From Bacteroidota bacterium (GTDB lineage: Bacteria > Bacteroidota > Bacteroidia > NS11-12g > UBA955), in assembly GCA_947450015.1 (NCBI GenBank), contig CANFUB010000063.1:1-11414 (forward strand): DNA of 11,414 bases, written 5' to 3'. Below are positions 8,427-11,414 of the stretch, piece by piece. Each line of letters begins with the position of its first letter. The first letter of the stretch is position 1. The translations under genes and the position numbers were made by a program. Under the pieces are notes generated by a model. That model worked only from the letters and a program-made list of their open reading frames with translations, made no database searches and was not told where the DNA came from.

Positions 8427-8514
8427 ACTCGTCCGTACCCAAAACGAAATTTACTAGCTTAAAAACTTCATTAAACCTTGTTAATAATAGTGTTTAGAAA
8501 ACAGGAGCGGATAG

Positions 8515-8536
8515 TGGTTGAAAATTGGTGTAACAA
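8515..8536 (+). repeat. 22-base direct repeat, copy 3
   Basis: This copy is identical to those at 82-103 and 286-307 and in the same orientation. It shares a preceding G (8514) with copy 2. A partial echo, TTTTGGTTGAA, follows at 8540-8550 or one base earlier. The copy lies about 90 bases past the stop of the propeller gene, so it marks the right side of the cargo gene pair. Confidence 0.9.
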
Positions 8537-8560
8537 AATTTTGGTTGAACAACTTTGCAT

Positions 8561-8588
8561 GCCTAATTTCATAAATGAAATTATTGGC
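8561..8588. repeat. Imperfect hairpin (9 + 3 bp)
   Basis: TAATTTCAT (8564-8572) pairs with ATGAAATTA (8575-8583) over a 2-base turn. GCC (8561-8563) and GGC (8586-8588) extend the stem beyond a 2-base bulge. There is no T-tract, so it is more likely an operator, an RNA structure in a leader, or chance than a terminator. It sits about 160 bases before the PorE-like gene. Confidence 0.4.
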
Positions 8589-8611
8589 TAATATAATTAG
8601 GACTCAAGCAT

Positions 8612-8633
8612 TTGAATTACGTTCAATTTTTTT
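8612..8633 (+). terminator. Weak terminator candidate after the propeller gene
   Basis: TTGAA (8612-8616) and TTCAA (8622-8626) form a short AT-rich stem followed directly by a run of T (8627-8633). The stem is too weak for confidence, and it lies nearly 190 bases after the stop at 8426. It is the only plus-strand candidate before the next promoter. Confidence 0.25.
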
Positions 8634-8685
8634 GGTCCAAAGTTTGAATGACCTGTATTGTCAATTCTTTGGGATAAGATTATCA

Positions 8686-8714
8686 TTGGGTATTCCTTCA
8701 AAACAATAAATTTG
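8686..8714 (+). promoter_or_regulatory. Bacteroidota-type promoter of the PorE-like gene
   Basis: TAAATTTG (8707-8714) is a perfect match to the Bacteroidota -7 consensus TAnnTTTG, and TTG (8686-8688) lies 18 bases upstream as the -33 element. Transcription would start near 8719-8722. That leaves essentially no leader for an ATG at 8723 but about 30 bases for the ATG at 8750, which helps decide the start of the gene. Confidence 0.7.
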
Positions 8715-8749
8715 CATTTAATATGTTATTAGTCTATCAACATCCATAC

Positions 8750-10684
8750 ATGAAACGTTTACTATTCTTACTATTCATTATTGTGCAATACAATTGCGCA
8801 GTGGCACAACCCAAGCAAAAGCCGCCCGTTAATCCAACCGATAAATACGTTGAAGAAGCTTATTTGGAATACCGCGAACAGAATTATGAAAAGGCCCTTA
8901 CCTTGGTGAACAAAGCCATAAGCAAGGACAGTACCTATGTTAAATCGTGGGAGTATAAATCGGAATTCGAAAATGCAGCTGGTAATTTTGCAACCGCTGT
9001 TAAATGTTGTTTAAAACTCTTAACCCTCGAGCCCGATAATTATTTTAATTATTATAGATTGGCCAATGCCTATCGCAACAACATGCAATACGATTTAGCC
9101 AAAGAAAATTATCAAAAATATTTAACAAGTCCTAAGAAGCTCGACCCCCGCAGAATTGCCGATGTGAACAAAGAAATTGCCAACATGGACATCTGCAATA
9201 ATTTGGTAAAAAATCCTGTGCCCTACAAACCACAAAATATGGGCATATCCATTAATACCAAAGAGTCGGAGTATTTTCCGGGCATGACTTTAGACAATAA
9301 GAATTTTTATTTTACCCGCAGAAAACAAATGAATGCCGATAGGGTGCAAGAAGATTTTTATGTATCAACTGCCTTAACCGATAGTACTTGGAGTCCTGCA
9401 ATGCCTATGCCTTACCCTGTTAATACCAACGAAAACGAGGGCACCATTTCGATTACTGCCGATGGTAAATTTATTTTTTATACTGCCTGCGATCGTGTGA
9501 ACGACCAAGGCATGCCAAGTGGTCAAGGCAGTTGCGATTTGTATTTCTCAACTTATAACGATGGCAAATGGAGCAAACCCATTAACCTTGGTATCCCAAT
9601 TAATTCCAATGCATGGGAGTCGCAACCCTCTATCAGCTCGGATGGTTTAACCATTTATTTTTCGAGCCGCAGAGCCGGTGGTTTTGGAGGTGCCGATATT
9701 TATGTTTCTAAATTCAAAGATGGTAGATTCGATGTGCCCATGAATTTAGGACCTTTGGTAAATACCCCTGGTGATGAACAAGCGCCTTTTATACACTCCG
9801 ATGACAATACCCTTTACTTTAGTTCGAATGGTTTATTGGGCTTAGGTAACATGGATATTTTCATGGCTAAAAAAGGACCTGATGGTAAGTTTCAAAAGCC
9901 TGTGAACATTGGTTATCCAATTAATACCGGTGGCGAAGAGTTGGGTTTAATAGTAGATAGAAAAGGGCAGTATGGCTATATCACCACCGATAAACCAGGT
10001 GGCATGGGCGGTTGGGATATTTATAAATTCCCTTTGTACCCTGCCATGAAACCCGATCCTATTTCGTATGTAAAAGGAAAGGTATTTGATGCTAAAACTT
10101 TGGCTAAGATTGGTGCTAAAATAGAGTTAACTGATTTGGCCACTGGCAAAGTAGTCACCAGTATTAACAGCGATAAAATAACAGGTGAATTTTTGGTAAT
10201 TCTGAATGCGAATAAGAATTACATGTTGAATGTCGATCAAACCGATTACCTGTTTTATTCAGATAATTTCTCTTTAAAAGAAAACAAAAGTTTGGAGCCT
10301 TTTATTATCGATGTGCCTTTGAAAAAACCAGAAGTGAATGTGGAGATGAAATTGGCCAATGTGTTTTTCGATGTCGATAAATTTGAGTTGAAAGAAGAGT
10401 CGAAAGCCGAGTTAGATAAGTTGGTATTGTTGATGAAAAAATTCCCTTTCATGAAAATAGAAATTGGTGGACATACCGATAACACGGGCGATAAAACAAA
10501 GAACATGACCCTTTCCTTAAACAGAGCCAAGGCCGTAAAAGAATATTTAGTTAAAGCGGGCATCGAAATGACCCGTTTGAATGCCATGGGCTATGGCGAT
10601 ACCAAACCCATTGCCGACAATAAAACAGCCGAAGGCAAAGCACAAAATAGAAGAACCGTCTTCAAGGTCATCAGCATCCAATAA
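8750..10684 (+). CDS. PorE-like TPR / PD40 propeller / CRD / OmpA-domain protein
   Basis: This 644-residue protein is predicted to sit in the periplasm or at the outer membrane and bind peptidoglycan. The ATG at 8750 gives a classic signal peptide (MKRLLFLLFII..., cleavage near AVA|Q, 19/20); the ATG at 8723 would add nine residues and be nearly leaderless. Domains in order: TPRs (about 30-135), a PD40-type propeller (about 160-431, repeated SSDG.TIYFSS...ADIY blades), a carboxypeptidase-regulatory-like domain (about 438-524) and an OmpA C-terminal domain (about 534-642). The peptidoglycan-binding residues are present: GHTDNTG (574-580, Asp577), Arg592 and NRR (633-635). This order is that of Porphyromonas PorE (PG1058), a T9SS component. 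Bacteroidota often carry several such paralogues, so orthology is not assured. A lipobox is not evident although Cys16 lies in the leader. Terminator at 10718-10745. Confidence 0.92.
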   Translation: MKRLLFLLFIIVQYNCAVAQPKQKPPVNPTDKYVEEAYLEYREQNYEKALTLVNKAISKDSTYVKSWEYKSEFENAAGNFATAVKCCLKLLTLEPDNYFNYYRLANAYRNNMQYDLAKENYQKYLTSPKKLDPRRIADVNKEIANMDICNNLVKNPVPYKPQNMGISINTKESEYFPGMTLDNKNFYFTRRKQMNADRVQEDFYVSTALTDSTWSPAMPMPYPVNTNENEGTISITADGKFIFYTACDRVNDQGMPSGQGSCDLYFSTYNDGKWSKPINLGIPINSNAWESQPSISSDGLTIYFSSRRAGGFGGADIYVSKFKDGRFDVPMNLGPLVNTPGDEQAPFIHSDDNTLYFSSNGLLGLGNMDIFMAKKGPDGKFQKPVNIGYPINTGGEELGLIVDRKGQYGYITTDKPGGMGGWDIYKFPLYPAMKPDPISYVKGKVFDAKTLAKIGAKIELTDLATGKVVTSINSDKITGEFLVILNANKNYMLNVDQTDYLFYSDNFSLKENKSLEPFIIDVPLKKPEVNVEMKLANVFFDVDKFELKEESKAELDKLVLLMKKFPFMKIEIGGHTDNTGDKTKNMTLSLNRAKAVKEYLVKAGIEMTRLNAMGYGDTKPIADNKTAEGKAQNRRTVFKVISIQ

Positions 10685-10717
10685 ATTAGTCTGCTAATTT
10701 TGGTCTATAAGATATTG

Positions 10718-10745
10718 CACCCCGCATTCTGCGGGGTGTTTTTTT
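10718..10745 (+). terminator. Strong intrinsic terminator of the PorE-like gene
   Basis: CACCCCGCA (10718-10726) pairs perfectly with TGCGGGGTG (10730-10738) across a 3-base loop, followed by seven T (10739-10745). It lies 33 bases past the stop codon of the PorE-like gene and faces the right way. Confidence 0.95.
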
Positions 10746-10751
10746 GCCACA

Positions 10752-10771
10752 GTCCCGATAGCTATCGGGAC
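10752..10771. repeat. Perfect 20-base palindrome
   Basis: GTCCCGATAGCTATCGGGAC is a perfect 10+10 palindrome without a loop, seven bases past the T-tract of the preceding terminator. No T-tract follows on either side. Similar TCCCGATAGCTATCGGGA sequences occur repeatedly between genes in Bacteroidota in my recollection, which would make it a dispersed extragenic palindrome rather than a gene-specific operator. Confidence 0.75.
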
Positions 10772-10963
10772 AGATTATTTAAGTATAAAATCGAAAAAAT
10801 CGCTCAGAATTATTTTGACTAAACGCTATGTTATCGTTGAATTAGTGATGACATATCTTGTCATTTTTCAAAATGGAGACTTATAGTTGCCACAATAGAA
10901 ATAGCTATCCGCAGGTTATTTTAATTCACTATTAAAAATTATTTTCAATTGGGTTTCATTTCT

Positions 10964-11001
10964 AAAAAAAAATAATCTGTGAATCTGTGGCTTTATAGCC
11001 A
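10964..11001 (-). terminator. Possible terminator of the acyltransferase-like gene
   Basis: On the minus strand a 5-bp hairpin (TGGCT, 10988-10992, with AGCCA, 10997-11001) lies just after the stop at 11009, and a nine-base U-tract follows (10972-10964). The gap of about 15 bases between hairpin and U-tract is too long for a classic intrinsic terminator, so this is weak. Confidence 0.25.
10974..10989. repeat. 8-base tandem repeat AATCTGTG x2
   Basis: AATCTGTG occurs twice in direct succession and is followed by GC, after a run of nine A (10964-10972). Read on the minus strand it gives GCCACAGATTCACAGATT, a motif I recall as common between genes in environmental Bacteroidota and relatives. 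Confidence 0.6.
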
Positions 11002-11008
11002 TACCAAA

Positions 11009-11414
11009 TTAGCTAGTAGGCGTATCCTTAAATGGATTTCTGTTTTGCCAGTCATCGCCCATTTTGTCTTCGAATTTATTAGAGAGAAAATTAACGGCTA
11101 AACGTGGCAGTCCGGCCTTTACCCAAATGTAATTGAAATTTTCTACGGCCTTGGCACCCGCACTGGCTTTTGCTTCGCGCGCGGTTCTGCCCATTTCTAA
11201 TTTTGTATAGCCTTTGTGAATGGCGGTTTCGACACCATCGAAAATAATATTGAAATAAAGATTGTAAAGTGGATTGGCACTGTAATCGAACCCAATATAA
11301 TGCAGTTCCATGGCTTGTTTTAGTGGGTAGTAAATATGACCGCTAAACGCTAATAGTTTACCATCTTTCAAAAAGGCCACCACTTCAAAATTGTCTTTGA
11401 GTTGTTCTTTCATT
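11009..11414 (-). CDS. Acyltransferase-like protein (GNAT/FemAB-like), C-terminal part only
   Basis: The last 134 codons are visible; the gene runs off the right edge on the minus strand. The ATG at 11413-11411 is probably internal, because the first visible residues already lie inside a folded domain (EVVAFLKDGKLLAFSGHI strands). The segment LHYIGFDYSANPLYNLYFNI and the LEMGRTAREAKASAGAKA stretch (about 72-89 of the visible part) resemble the C-terminal acyl-CoA or aminoacyl-tRNA binding half of GNAT/FemAB-type transferases. Such proteins add acyl or amino-acid groups, for example to cell-wall precursors, but the substrate cannot be read here. It converges on the PorE-like gene and has similar, less AT-rich codon use. 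Family assignment is moderately sure, function is not. Confidence 0.65.
   Translation of the reverse strand, partial: MKEQLKDNFEVVAFLKDGKLLAFSGHIYYPLKQAMELHYIGFDYSANPLYNLYFNIIFDGVETAIHKGYTKLEMGRTAREAKASAGAKAVENFNYIWVKAGLPRLAVNFLSNKFEDKMGDDWQNRNPFKDTPTS

Larger units (their letters stand above)
8427..8749. other. Intergenic region with repeat, hairpin and promoter
   Basis: No gene is visible here. In order it contains the third copy of the 22-base repeat (8515-8536), a possible weak -7 element CAACTTTG (8550-8557), an imperfect hairpin (8561-8588), a weak 5-bp hairpin with a T-tract (8612-8633) and the promoter of the PorE-like gene (8686-8714). I found no good terminator directly after the upstream cargo gene, so read-through towards 8612-8633 is possible. 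Confidence 0.6.
10685..11008. other. Convergent intergenic region
   Basis: This lies between the ends of the plus-strand PorE-like gene and the minus-strand acyltransferase-like gene. It holds a strong terminator (10718-10745), a perfect palindrome (10752-10771), a small ATGACA/TGTCAT hairpin followed by T (10848-10868), an 8-base tandem repeat (10974-10989) and a weak hairpin (10988-11001). I see no gene or known RNA. Confidence 0.65.

Noticed and set aside
10255..10587. Minus-strand 110-codon open frame inside the PorE-like gene
   Set aside because: It lies wholly antisense to a well-supported domain-encoding gene and resembles no protein.
10848..10868. ATGACA/TGTCAT hairpin with T-run as a terminator
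   Set aside because: The stem is only 6 bp and AT-rich, and a strong terminator already lies 100 bases upstream with no gene between them.

Overview
The window looks like chromosomal DNA from a member of the Bacteroidota (Cytophaga/Flavobacterium/Chitinophaga-like). It is AT-rich, start codons have no Shine-Dalgarno sequence, and there is a Bacteroidota-type promoter (TTG, 18-base spacer, TAnnTTTG). Two proteins end in a type IX secretion system (T9SS) C-terminal sorting domain, and a third has the TPR / PD40 propeller / carboxypeptidase-regulatory / OmpA layout of the T9SS component PorE.

Layout: 1-600 has no gene. It holds a plus-strand terminator from a gene off the left edge, a bidirectional terminator-like hairpin, two copies of a 22-base repeat, and the terminator of the large minus-strand gene. 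601-6135 (minus) encodes a 1844-residue secreted protein: an M43/pappalysin-type zinc metallopeptidase, a 'WYFG'-type propeller, a PKD domain, several Ig-like domains, a poorly characterised region and a T9SS sorting domain. 6136-6413 is the divergent intergenic region, with one doubtful 35-codon reading frame. 6414-8426 (plus) encodes a second T9SS cargo protein built on the same kind of propeller, without a peptidase. 8427-8749 holds a third copy of the 22-base repeat, a hairpin and a good promoter. 8750-10684 (plus) encodes the PorE-like outer-membrane/peptidoglycan anchor and ends at a strong terminator. 10685-11008 holds a perfect 20-base palindrome and an 8-base tandem repeat. 11009 to the right edge (minus) is the C-terminal part of an acyltransferase-like (GNAT/FemAB-like) protein.

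How the genes fit together: the two cargo proteins share a homologous propeller and are divergently arranged. They would be exported by Sec and then carried across the outer membrane by T9SS. The PorE-like protein is of the kind that fixes the T9SS machinery to peptidoglycan, but nothing here proves that it serves these cargos. The most unusual signal is that the cargo pair is bracketed by exact copies of a 22-23-base direct repeat (286-307 and 8515-8536, with a further copy at 82-103). The cargo genes also look more AT-rich than the PorE-like and acyltransferase genes to their right. Together these suggest an inserted cassette or a dispersed element, which the window alone cannot settle.
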